This document shows positions 1 through 5,666 of a stretch of 5,666 bases of DNA, piece after piece. Within the stretch, counting starts at the first letter, position 1; each line of letters opens with the position of its first letter. Position numbers and translations under genes: made by a program. Source of the stretch: Rickettsia endosymbiont of Diachasma alloeum (GTDB lineage: Bacteria > Pseudomonadota > Alphaproteobacteria > Rickettsiales > Rickettsiaceae). Location of the stretch: assembly GCA_020404485.1 (NCBI GenBank), contig DYDT01000006.1, positions 1 to 5,666 on the forward strand, in the 5' to 3' direction. The notes below the pieces were generated by a model. It was given only the letters and a program-made list of their open reading frames with translations. It ran no database searches and had not been told where the DNA came from.

Positions 1-54
1 AATCGCTGATTCTTTAAATTCAGCTGGATATACCTTTGGTTTTATATCTGTCAT
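1..54 (-). CDS. IS3-type transposase OrfA-like protein, N-terminal fragment
   Basis: Partial gene on the minus strand that starts at an ATG (54–52) and runs out of the left edge; only 18 codons are visible. They read MTDIKPKVYPAEFKESAI. The pattern K-x-Y-x-x-E-F-K-x-x-A is typical of the start of the helix-turn-helix protein OrfA of IS3-family insertion sequences, which binds the element ends and is usually joined to the OrfB integrase by frameshifting. An AAAGGA Shine-Dalgarno sequence lies a few bases upstream of the ATG, so the start is well supported. A candidate element end lies about 35–60 bases further upstream, a normal distance for this family. The gene points away from tilS. The family call rests on a very short stretch; whether the rest of the gene is intact cannot be seen. 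Confidence 0.62.
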   Translation of the reverse strand, partial: MTDIKPKVYPAEFKESAI

Positions 55-87
55 TTTTATCCTTTCTGTTAATATCGTCTATTATTA

Positions 88-114
88 ACTGTCCGGAAAA
101 CTATAGCCACATCA
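88..114. repeat. candidate terminal inverted repeat of the left insertion sequence
   Basis: On the minus strand this reads TGATGTGGCTATAGTTTTCC and continues CGGACAG, just before the leader of the transposase-like gene. It starts with TG, as IS3-family ends do, and includes a TCCGGACAG-like block that I associate with ends of this family. The exact outer base could be 111 or 114, because both positions give a TG start. The partner repeat lies outside the window, so the inverted match and any target-site duplication cannot be checked here. Confidence 0.4.
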
Positions 115-229
115 TATTATTTTCTCTATAAGAATCTAGCCTCAACCATTCTAATTTTTCTAATATAGTTTTTCTTTTATTTGTAGAAATTTTTGACAAA
201 AATAAAATTTTATTGCTTTCTTTTTCACT
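101..229 (-). other. short minus-strand open frame, possibly a host ORF cut by the insertion sequence
   Basis: Between a TAA (232–230) and a TAG (103–101) on the minus strand there are 42 sense codons with protein-like composition, including TNKRKTILEKLEWLRLDSYR. There is no ATG near the upstream end and no clear ribosome binding site. The last few codons (MMWL and the stop) fall inside the candidate insertion-sequence end, so the stop would come from the element, as expected if the element had landed inside an older gene. I do not recognise the sequence. An open frame of this length can occur by chance, so this is only a possible gene fragment. The rest of the spacer before tilS (230–263) shows nothing I can support. 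Confidence 0.2.
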
Positions 230-263
230 TTAAACTTTTACGTTGTCTATATATAATAATTCT

Positions 264-1556
264 ATGCTATACGAAAAATTTGAACACAACATCAATAATC
301 TAATCGGTGGTTTTGGCTTATCTAAAATAGCTATTGCAGTTTCCGGTGGGAGTGATTCAGTAGCATTACTTTATCTTGCAAGTATCTGGGCAAAGAAAAA
401 TAATATAGAGCTATTTGTTTTATCGGTTGACCATAATTTAAGAGAACAATCAAAGCAAGAAATAGAGTATATCCAAAACATAAGTAATAGCTTAAATCGT
501 AAGCATTATAACCTATCTTTCGACCATCACAATAATTTTTCCAATTTACAAGAGCGAGCAAGAAAAGGGCGTTATGATTTAATGACCTCACTGTGCCGGA
601 AGCTTGATATATTAGTTCTTTTAACCGCTCATCACGAAGATGATTATATAGAAAATTTTTGCCTTAGATTAGAACGTAAAAGCGGCGTATTCGGGCTTAG
701 CAGCAGTAACGTGAATTGGCATAATGATACGCAAATAATTAGACCTCTGTTTAATATTCCTAAAAGCGAATTAGAAAATTATTTAGTTACGAATAATATT
801 AAATGGTTTGAAGATCAATCAAATTTATCGACTAAATATAGACGTAATGCAGTTAGGCAGAAATTAGCCAAACAAGAAGATTATATTAAAGATGATATAA
901 TTACTGAGCAGATTAAAGTTAATGAATTAGTAGAGAATAAGTTTAAACCGGAATTGATAGCAGCAATAGCCAAATCAGTAAAAATATCTGAATATGGTTT
1001 TGCTTTTCTTAATTTAATTAAATTTAGTAGATTTTCACCAGAAGTACGAGTGCAGCTAATTAATTTTTTATTGATAATAATTAGTGGGCAGCATCGTTCG
1101 GCTCGCTTCTATTCGGTAGAGCCTATTTTAAAATTAATTATGCAAAGTTTGGATTTTAAAAATACTTTGCATGGTTGCGTAATTAAGCGTATGCAAAATG
1201 AATTATTAATATATCGGGAGTTTGGTAAAAAACTACCAGAAAGTAAGTTATTATTGAATAAGCAAGCTGTTTGGGATAATCGTTTCCGTATTACAAAAAA
1301 ATATGATTTAGAAAATTGTGTAGCAACATATTTATCACTGGAAGATTATAAAATAATCAAAAAAAAATTAGATTTAGAGGTTTTAAAAAACTTATCTTAT
1401 GGAAACCACAATGCTATTTTATTTACCTTACCTATTATTAAAATACTTGAAAAAGTTGTAGCAATACCACATATATCGTACTATGATAACGACATAAAGA
1501 GTTTTAACGTCTCTTTTGCTCCGGATTTTACATCTCGTTTTACACATTTTTACTAA
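264..1556 (+). CDS. tilS: tRNA(Ile)-lysidine synthetase TilS
   Basis: TilS uses ATP to attach lysine to cytidine 34 of the CAU-anticodon tRNA-Ile, so the tRNA reads AUA and is charged with isoleucine instead of methionine. It is a cytosolic, essential enzyme and matters especially in an AUA-rich genome such as this one. The predicted protein has 430 residues. Near the N-terminus is the PP-loop ATP-pyrophosphatase motif SGGSDS (residues 27–32), then SVDHNLR (54–60) and TAHHEDD (121–127), followed by [12 protein letters not shown] and a WFEDQSN...RRN stretch typical of the family. The weakly conserved C-terminal half fits the family's C-terminal domains. I chose the ATG at 264, giving MLYEKFE, because it matches rickettsial TilS as I remember it; an in-frame TTG at 243 would add seven residues. 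Neither start has a good Shine-Dalgarno. ftsH follows after 63 bases on the same strand, so co-transcription is possible. Confidence 0.95.
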   Translation: MLYEKFEHNINNLIGGFGLSKIAIAVSGGSDSVALLYLASIWAKKNNIELFVLSVDHNLREQSKQEIEYIQNISNSLNRKHYNLSFDHHNNFSNLQERARKGRYDLMTSLCRKLDILVLLTAHHEDDYIENFCLRLERKSGVFGLSSSNVNWHNDTQIIRPLFNIPKSELENYLVTNNIKWFEDQSNLSTKYRRNAVRQKLAKQEDYIKDDIITEQIKVNELVENKFKPELIAAIAKSVKISEYGFAFLNLIKFSRFSPEVRVQLINFLLIIISGQHRSARFYSVEPILKLIMQSLDFKNTLHGCVIKRMQNELLIYREFGKKLPESKLLLNKQAVWDNRFRITKKYDLENCVATYLSLEDYKIIKKKLDLEVLKNLSYGNHNAILFTLPIIKILEKVVAIPHISYYDNDIKSFNVSFAPDFTSRFTHFY

Positions 1557-1619
1557 GTCAGTTAATTAAACTGGTAAAAATGTTTTTATAATTAATGATT
1601 TTTGTTAGGTTTTGTATCA

Positions 1620-3536
1620 ATGAATAATCAAGGTAAAAATATTATAGTTTGGGCAGTAATTTTTGTTTTTGTAATACTGCTTTTCAATGTTTTTCAATCT
1701 GATGGGTTACTCAGCAGTAAAAATAATATATCTTTCTCAGACTTTTTAACAAAAGTCGATGAAAAAACTGTTAACTCGGTTAAAATTCAAGGAAGAATAA
1801 TAGAAGGAACTTCAAATGATGGTTCTAGTTTTAGCACTTATGCTCCTGATTATCCTGATTTAGTAAATCGTCTAAATAATAATGACGTTAATATAGAAGT
1901 TGTGCCACCTGAAACAAGAATGAACACTTTTTTAAGCTTTTTAATTTCTTGTTTTCCAATGCTTTTATTAATCGGTGTTTGGGTTTTCTTCATGCGTCAA
2001 ATGCATGGTGGTGGTAAAGCTATGGGGTTTGGTAAATCTAAAGCCAAACTTTTGTCAGATAAAGGACCAAAAATTACCTTTAAAGATGTTGCAGGTATTG
2101 ATGAAGCAAAAGACGAATTAACCGAAATAGTGGATTTTTTAAGAGATCCTAGCAAGTTCCAAAAGCTTGGTGGTAAAATACCGAAAGGTTGTTTGCTTAT
2201 AGGTCCGCCAGGAACAGGTAAGACGCTACTTGCTAAAGCAATTGCAGGTGAGGCTAACGTACCATTCTTTAGCATCTCTGGTTCTGATTTTGTTGAGATG
2301 TTTGTAGGTATTGGTGCTAGCCGTGTGCGTGATATGTTTGAGCAGGGCAAGCGTAACGCACCTTGTATTATTTTCATCGATGAGATTGATGCGGTAGGTC
2401 GCCATAGAGGTATTGGTATGGGCGGCGGTAATGATGAGCGTGAGCAAACACTGAATCAGATGTTAGTAGAGATGGACGGATTTGAAGCAAATGAGGGAGT
2501 CGTAATTATTGCAGCTACCAACCGCCCTGACGTACTTGATAACGCTTTATTAAGACCAGGTAGGTTTGATAGGCAAATTACTGTTTCAAATCCTGATATT
2601 GATGGACGAGAAAAAATACTACAAGTGCATTTAAAGAAAGTAAAATACAGCACTAAAATCGTACCAAGAATTATTGCCAGAGGGACGCCAGGATTTTCTG
2701 GTGCTGAACTTGCTAATTTAGTTAATGAAGCTGCTCTTATTGCTGCAAGGCGTAATAAAAAAGAAGTAGAAATGCATGATTTGGAAGAAGCAAAGGATAA
2801 GGTCATGATGGGGGTTGAGCGTCGCTCAATGATTATGTCCGACGAGCAGAAAAAACTAACAGCATATCATGAGGGTGGGCATGCTTTAGTTGGTTTATAC
2901 TGTCCTGCTTCTGACCCTATTCATAAAGCTACGATTATCCCTCGTGGTAGAGCTCTTGGCATGGTTATGAGATTACCGGAAAATGATCGTTTTTCGATGC
3001 CACGTGATAAAATGGACGCTGATATTGCGGTAGCTATGGCAGGTAGAGTAGCTGAAGAGATTATATTCGGTAAAGAAAAGGTAACCTCAGGAGCATCATC
3101 AGATATAAAAATGGCAACCAGAATGGCAAAGGCAATGGTTACCGATTGGGGTCTTAGCGATAAGGTCGGTCCTGTATATCACGGAAGTGCTGGTGAAGAT
3201 ATGTATGCTAACAGAAATAGTTCTAGTGATAGATCGGAAAGTACTTCAGAGTTAATAGATGAAGAGGTAAAGAAAATTGTTACTACTGGCTATGATTTAG
3301 CAAAAGACATTTTAACTAAGCACTTAGATCAGCTTCATATACTTGCTAAAGCTTTAATAGAATATGAAACATTATCAGGTCAGCAAATTAAAAATTTACT
3401 TAGCAGCAGACAGCTAGACTCTGAAGAAGAAAATAACTTTCCTTTTGGTGCAGCATCATCTACCATAAAAATAGCCGAAGAAAAAGACCTTAAGAAAGCA
3501 AAACCAATTAAAGCTAAAAAGGAAGATAAAAGCTAA
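1620..3536 (+). CDS. ftsH: ATP-dependent zinc metalloprotease FtsH
   Basis: FtsH is the membrane-anchored hexameric AAA+ protease that extracts and degrades misassembled membrane proteins and selected soluble proteins. The 638-residue product has the whole family layout: an N-terminal membrane helix (about 8–25), a periplasmic domain (about 30–100), a second helix (about 104–125), the AAA+ domain with Walker A GPPGTGKT (195–202) and Walker B IIFIDEID (250–257), and a second region of homology with ATNRPD and arginine fingers R312 and R315. The zinc protease domain has HEGGH (417–421), with D495 in TSGASSD as the expected third zinc ligand. These positions match the E. coli enzyme as I recall it. 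The tail is lysine-rich. I chose the ATG at 1620 (MNNQGK) over an in-frame TTG at 1602 because an AGG (1607–1609) lies ten bases before it and the protein then begins like other rickettsial FtsH proteins. The gene looks intact and functional. Confidence 0.98.
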   Translation: MNNQGKNIIVWAVIFVFVILLFNVFQSDGLLSSKNNISFSDFLTKVDEKTVNSVKIQGRIIEGTSNDGSSFSTYAPDYPDLVNRLNNNDVNIEVVPPETRMNTFLSFLISCFPMLLLIGVWVFFMRQMHGGGKAMGFGKSKAKLLSDKGPKITFKDVAGIDEAKDELTEIVDFLRDPSKFQKLGGKIPKGCLLIGPPGTGKTLLAKAIAGEANVPFFSISGSDFVEMFVGIGASRVRDMFEQGKRNAPCIIFIDEIDAVGRHRGIGMGGGNDEREQTLNQMLVEMDGFEANEGVVIIAATNRPDVLDNALLRPGRFDRQITVSNPDIDGREKILQVHLKKVKYSTKIVPRIIARGTPGFSGAELANLVNEAALIAARRNKKEVEMHDLEEAKDKVMMGVERRSMIMSDEQKKLTAYHEGGHALVGLYCPASDPIHKATIIPRGRALGMVMRLPENDRFSMPRDKMDADIAVAMAGRVAEEIIFGKEKVTSGASSDIKMATRMAKAMVTDWGLSDKVGPVYHGSAGEDMYANRNSSSDRSESTSELIDEEVKKIVTTGYDLAKDILTKHLDQLHILAKALIEYETLSGQQIKNLLSSRQLDSEEENNFPFGAASSTIKIAEEKDLKKAKPIKAKKEDKS

Positions 3537-3559
3537 TAAACGTATCTTTGGGAATTCAA

Positions 3560-4494
3560 ATGTATAAATTTATAGATTTATTTTGCGGTATTGGTGGTTT
3601 TAGAAAGGCTCTTGAGAGCAAAAACCTTGAGTGTATTTTTTCATCTGACATAGATAAAGATGTACAAGAAGCATATAAAAAAATTTTTTGGTGATAAACC
3701 ACATGGTGACATTACTGAAATACCAGTAAATAAAATTCCTAAACATGATATATTATGTGCTGGTTTCCCTTGTCAATCTTTTAGTATTTCAGGCAAAAGG
3801 CTTGGGATAGAAGATGATAACGGCAAGCTATTTTACGAAATAATCAGAATCGCACAATATCATAAACCTTATATATTACTGCTTGAGAATGTTAAAAACA
3901 TTCTTAATATTAATAATGGCAGCGTAATCAAAACTATAGACCAAAAATTAGATGAAATCGGTTATAAAGTATATAGACATATATTAAATGCTTCCTTGTT
4001 CGGAGTACCACAAGCTCGAGAAAGAGTTTATTTTGTTTGCTTACGAAAAGATTTTAGCAATGAATATGACTTAAAATATACAAAACCAAAAGAATCATAT
4101 GAAAATGTTTTTCTCAATGATATTTTGGAAAAAGATATTGATGAGAATTTATATATTGATAGAACTGATATTATTTTAAATACTAATTCTGTTGAAAATC
4201 AGTTAAAGCCAATTAGGATAGGACAGGTTAATAAAGGCGGTCAGGGTGAAAGAATTTACAGCCCTTTCGGTCCATTCTATTACTTTATCGGCTTTCGGTG
4301 GCGGTGTTGGTGCTAGAACAGGTCTATATTATATAAATGATAGAGTAAGAAGATTATCAATTAATGAATGTAAATCTTTAATGGGATTTCCTAAAGAACA
4401 TTATGTTGCGGATGGTTTAAAAGGCTATAAGCAATTAGGCAATGCAGTAATTCCACAAATAGTAGCAAATATTTATGACTCAATTAATGGGTAA
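3560..4494 (+). pseudogene. C5 cytosine DNA methyltransferase, M.HhaI-like, broken by two frameshifts
   Basis: Remnant of an enzyme that transfers a methyl group from S-adenosylmethionine to carbon 5 of cytosine in DNA. The ATG at 3560 follows a GGGAA (3550–3554) and lies 23 bases after ftsH. Frame 1 gives FIDLFCGIGGF (motif I, the AdoMet site) and stops at a TGA (3692–3694) soon after a run of seven A and six T (3677–3689). The next frame carries GFPCQSFS (motif IV, catalytic Cys codon at 3771), ENVKN (motif VI, Glu at 3885), QARERV (motif VIII) and GKG-like NKGGQGER of the recognition region, and goes out of frame at a CC (4272–4273). The third frame carries SITLSAFGGG, LMGFP (motif IX) and QLGNAVIPQIV (motif X). 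Rejoined, it gives about 310 residues with the catalytic Cys, Glu and Arg at 71, 109 and 155, a constant ten less than M.HhaI C81, E119 and R165. Each break behaves as one inserted base, so no full enzyme can be made. A sequencing error is the main alternative. Confidence 0.93.
3677..3689 (+). other. A7T6 homopolymer tract, site of the first methyltransferase frameshift
   Basis: Seven A are followed directly by six T. Before it the reading frame gives DKDVQEAYKK; after it the frame one base further on gives FFGDKPHGDIT, which matches M.HhaI NFGEKPEGDIT. Twelve instead of thirteen bases here would restore the frame, so one A or T was gained. Such runs mutate readily by replication slippage, and RNA polymerase slippage could restore the frame in some transcripts. 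It is also the kind of site where sequencing errors occur. Confidence 0.8.
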
Positions 4495-4576
4495 TAGAAA
4501 TGCGTATATAGGCAAAGATGCTGAACTACAATTCCTAAAGATTCAATTAAGCACCCCGGTAATAACATTCAATTAA
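4487..4576 (+). pseudogene. 29-codon ORF overlapping the methyltransferase end; possible start of a lost partner gene
   Basis: An ATG overlaps the methyltransferase stop codon (ATGGGTAA, 4487–4494), a junction typical of translationally coupled genes. The ORF starts MGNRNAYIGKDAELQFLK and stops at a TAA (4574–4576). It has no Shine-Dalgarno of its own, as expected for coupling. Type II methyltransferase genes are commonly followed by the gene of their restriction endonuclease, so this could be the first codons of that enzyme, cut short. I do not recognise the sequence well enough to name a family. It could also be a chance ORF; the position is the main support. Confidence 0.35.
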
Positions 4577-4640
4577 AATTAAAAATTTTGTTGATGGTAT
4601 GAAAGATTATGAATTAGCTAATTATTTCGTTAAATTTTAA
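4566..4640 (+). pseudogene. open stretch resembling a gene's C-terminal end; possible tail of the lost partner gene
   Basis: After an in-frame TAA (4563–4565), 24 sense codons lead to a TAA at 4638–4640, ending in [18 protein letters not shown]. The composition is protein-like and the stop lies 13 bases before the sdhB ATG, partly overlapping the sdhB ribosome binding site region. Together with the short ORF just upstream it fits the two ends of one gene whose middle was deleted, but the two pieces are in different frames and neither has been matched to a family. Apart from these two pieces, the space between the methyltransferase relic and sdhB holds nothing I can support. Confidence 0.25.
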
Positions 4641-4653
4641 AAGAGTATATAGT

Positions 4654-5439
4654 ATGGCAGAGTTAAGGCTACCGCCAAATTCAGTTGTAAAAAAAGGTAA
4701 GGAGCATAAAGCAAAAGGTGATGTATCTAATCTTAGAAAAATAAAAATTTATAGATATGATCCTGATCTTGATGAGAATCCTACTATTGATAGTTTTGAG
4801 ATAGATTTAAGCAAAACCGGTCCGATGGTTTTGGATGCTTTAATTAAAATTAAAAACGAAATTGATTCCACTGTAACTTTTAGACGTTCTTGTCGTGAGG
4901 GAATTTGTGGTAGTTGTGCAATGAATATTGATGGCACAAATACTCTAGCATGTATTAAACCTATCGAAGAAATCTCAGGCGATATTAAAATCTATCCACT
5001 TCCTCATATGAAAGTGGTAAAAGATTTAGTGCCAGACATGTCACATTTTTACGCTCAATATGAATCTATAGAACCATGGCTTAAAACTGATAGCCCAGCT
5101 CCATCCAATGCTGAAAGATTGCAGTCGATTAAAGACCGAGAGAAGCTTGACGGATTATATGAGTGTATATTATGTGCGTGCTGCTCCACTTTTTGCCCTA
5201 GCTATTGGTGGAATGGTGATAAATATTTAGGTCCTGCAATTTTACTTCAGGCATATAGATGGATTGCCGACTCACGAGATGATCATACAGGCGAGCGTCT
5301 TGAAGCTTTAGAAGATCCGTTCAAGCTCTACAGATGCCATACGATCATGAATTGTACCAAAACCTGCCCGAAAGGTCTAAACCCTGCTAAGGCTATTTCT
5401 GAGATAAAGGGTCTAATTGCTGAACGACACGGAGTGTAG
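4654..5439 (+). CDS. sdhB: succinate dehydrogenase iron-sulfur subunit SdhB
   Basis: SdhB carries electrons from the flavin of SdhA through three iron-sulfur clusters to ubiquinone at the membrane anchor SdhC/SdhD, linking the TCA cycle to respiration (complex II, inner membrane, cytoplasmic face). The 261-residue product has every expected ligand. The [2Fe-2S] cluster uses C80, C85, C88 and C100 (CREGICGSC...LAC). The [4Fe-4S] cluster uses C171, C174 and C177 (CILCACC) plus C238 (TCPKG). The [3Fe-4S] cluster uses C181, C228 and C234. Spacing matches E. coli SdhB with an offset of 22 residues. The ATG at 4654 follows an AAGAG (4641–4645) at a good distance. The gene ends with tandem TAG codons. 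No other sdh gene is in the window; as I recall, Rickettsia keeps sdhCDA elsewhere. The upstream methyltransferase relic separates it from ftsH, so its promoter is uncertain. Confidence 0.98.
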   Translation: MAELRLPPNSVVKKGKEHKAKGDVSNLRKIKIYRYDPDLDENPTIDSFEIDLSKTGPMVLDALIKIKNEIDSTVTFRRSCREGICGSCAMNIDGTNTLACIKPIEEISGDIKIYPLPHMKVVKDLVPDMSHFYAQYESIEPWLKTDSPAPSNAERLQSIKDREKLDGLYECILCACCSTFCPSYWWNGDKYLGPAILLQAYRWIADSRDDHTGERLEALEDPFKLYRCHTIMNCTKTCPKGLNPAKAISEIKGLIAERHGV

Positions 5440-5441
5440 TA

Positions 5442-5527
5442 GGGATGTTTTCCGAGCCACGCAACAATGTCGTCACGGGGTGACAGAAGAAAAATCGAAC
5501 CACGCAGTAATGCCGAAAGTGTTTTCG
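5442..5527. repeat. rickettsial-type intergenic repeat, degenerate
   Basis: This stretch is visibly less AT-rich than its surroundings. It holds two similar direct units of 19 bases, 5454–5472 (GAGCCACGCAACAATGTCG) and 5497–5515 (GAACCACGCAGTAATGCCG), identical at 15 positions. Between them is a perfect hairpin, GTCAC-GGG-GTGAC (5472–5484), and after them a second, CGAAA-GTGT-TTTCG (5514–5527). The ACGGGGTGACAG block resembles part of the palindromic and dispersed repeats I remember from Rickettsia intergenic regions. No T-run follows either hairpin closely, so neither is a convincing terminator. The family assignment is from memory. Confidence 0.45.
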
Positions 5528-5598
5528 AGTTTACATAACATGCAGTAGTTGTATCTTACATTTAGTAAAATAAATTAATTATTAAATGGAGATAAAAA

Positions 5599-5666
5599 AT
5601 GAACTTAAATCAAAAAATAATAAAGCCAAAAATAGGGTTACTAGAACTAGCTAAGAGTCTTGGAAG
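5599..5666 (+). CDS. helix-turn-helix transposase (IS481/IS3-like), N-terminal fragment
   Basis: The gene starts at an ATG (5599) six bases after a strong GGAGA (5588–5592) and runs out of the right edge with 22 complete codons. They read MNLNQKIIKPKIGLLELAKS followed by LG. This closely resembles the opening of a family of helix-turn-helix transposases with an rve integrase domain, annotated as IS481- or IS3-like, whose proteins begin with a near-identical IIKPK-x-GLLELAK segment leading into the DNA-binding helix. The match is from memory and short, so the family is likely but not proven. The element's left end should lie in the AT-rich stretch 5528–5598, but I cannot place it. Whether the rest is intact is outside the window. 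Confidence 0.6.
   Translation, partial: MNLNQKIIKPKIGLLELAKSLG

Noticed and set aside
193..221. TTGACA (193–198) as the −35 box of a tilS promoter
   Set aside because: The −35 match is perfect, but no acceptable −10 box lies 16–18 bases downstream (the bases there are CTTTCT-like). TAAACT at 231 is about 32 bases away, too far.
243..263. TTG start at 243 for tilS
   Set aside because: It adds seven residues without a Shine-Dalgarno or family support; the ATG at 264 gives the start I remember for rickettsial TilS.
1557..1590. Possible terminator between tilS and ftsH: CAGTT-AATTA-AACTG (1559–1573) and TAAAAA-TG-TTTTTA (1575–1588)
   Set aside because: The stems are short or all A/T, one loop is too tight, and no T-run follows the first. 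AT-rich sequence makes such palindromes by chance.
1602..1619. TTG start at 1602 for ftsH
   Set aside because: It adds six residues and leaves the AGG at 1607–1609 inside the gene; the ATG at 1620 has that AGG at a suitable distance.
1997..2806. Minus-strand open frames across ftsH, and one at 331–591 across tilS
   Set aside because: They lie opposite highly conserved coding sequence, have no start signals or recognisable motifs, and are shadows of the real genes.
3660..4494. Two separate small genes (218 and 82 codons) after ftsH
   Set aside because: The motif order I, IV, VI, VIII, recognition region, IX, X continues through three frames and aligns with one M.HhaI-like protein, so this is one broken gene.
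5472..5484. GTCAC-GGG-GTGAC hairpin as the sdhB transcription terminator
   Set aside because: There is no T-run on either strand next to it; purines follow it on the plus strand. It fits better as part of a repeat.
1..5666. CRISPR array, tRNA or rRNA genes, riboswitches
   Set aside because: I found no regularly spaced repeats, cloverleaf-like sequence or rRNA segments on either strand by reading.

Overview
The window looks like a chromosomal segment of a Rickettsia (obligate intracellular Alphaproteobacteria). Three things support this: the strongly AT-rich base composition, the gene order tilS–ftsH–(methyltransferase relic)–sdhB, and the wording of the proteins, which resembles rickettsial TilS, FtsH and SdhB as I remember them. 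The genus call is from memory, not from a search.

Layout. (1) 1–114, minus strand: the first 18 codons of a probable IS3-type transposase reading out of the left edge, with its ribosome binding site and a candidate element end near 88–114. (2) 115–263: AT-rich spacer with a short minus-strand open frame that may be a host ORF cut by the insertion. (3) 264–1556: tilS, intact, for tRNA-Ile2 lysidine synthetase. (4) 1620–3536: ftsH, intact, for the membrane AAA+ zinc protease. (5) 3560–4494: a C5 cytosine DNA methyltransferase closely resembling M.HhaI, broken by two separate single-base insertions. (6) 4487–4640: two short open stretches that could be the two ends of a deleted gene, plausibly the partner restriction enzyme. 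(7) 4654–5439: sdhB, intact, for the iron-sulfur subunit of succinate dehydrogenase. (8) 5442–5527: a less AT-rich, repeat-containing intergenic stretch of the kind scattered through rickettsial genomes. (9) 5599 to the right edge: the start of a second transposase-like gene with a strong ribosome binding site.

The three intact genes are housekeeping: decoding accuracy of AUA codons (TilS), membrane protein quality control (FtsH), and the TCA cycle/respiratory chain (SdhB). They do not form one pathway; tilS and ftsH are close and co-oriented and may be co-transcribed. The accessory material is the methyltransferase relic between ftsH and sdhB and the two mobile elements that face outward from the block.

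The most interesting object is the decayed methyltransferase. Rejoining its frames gives a protein of about 310 residues that lines up with M.HhaI through the catalytic residues and the target-recognition region. This implies an ancestral GCGC-type restriction-modification system gained horizontally and then lost. I see no sign of an undescribed functional system.
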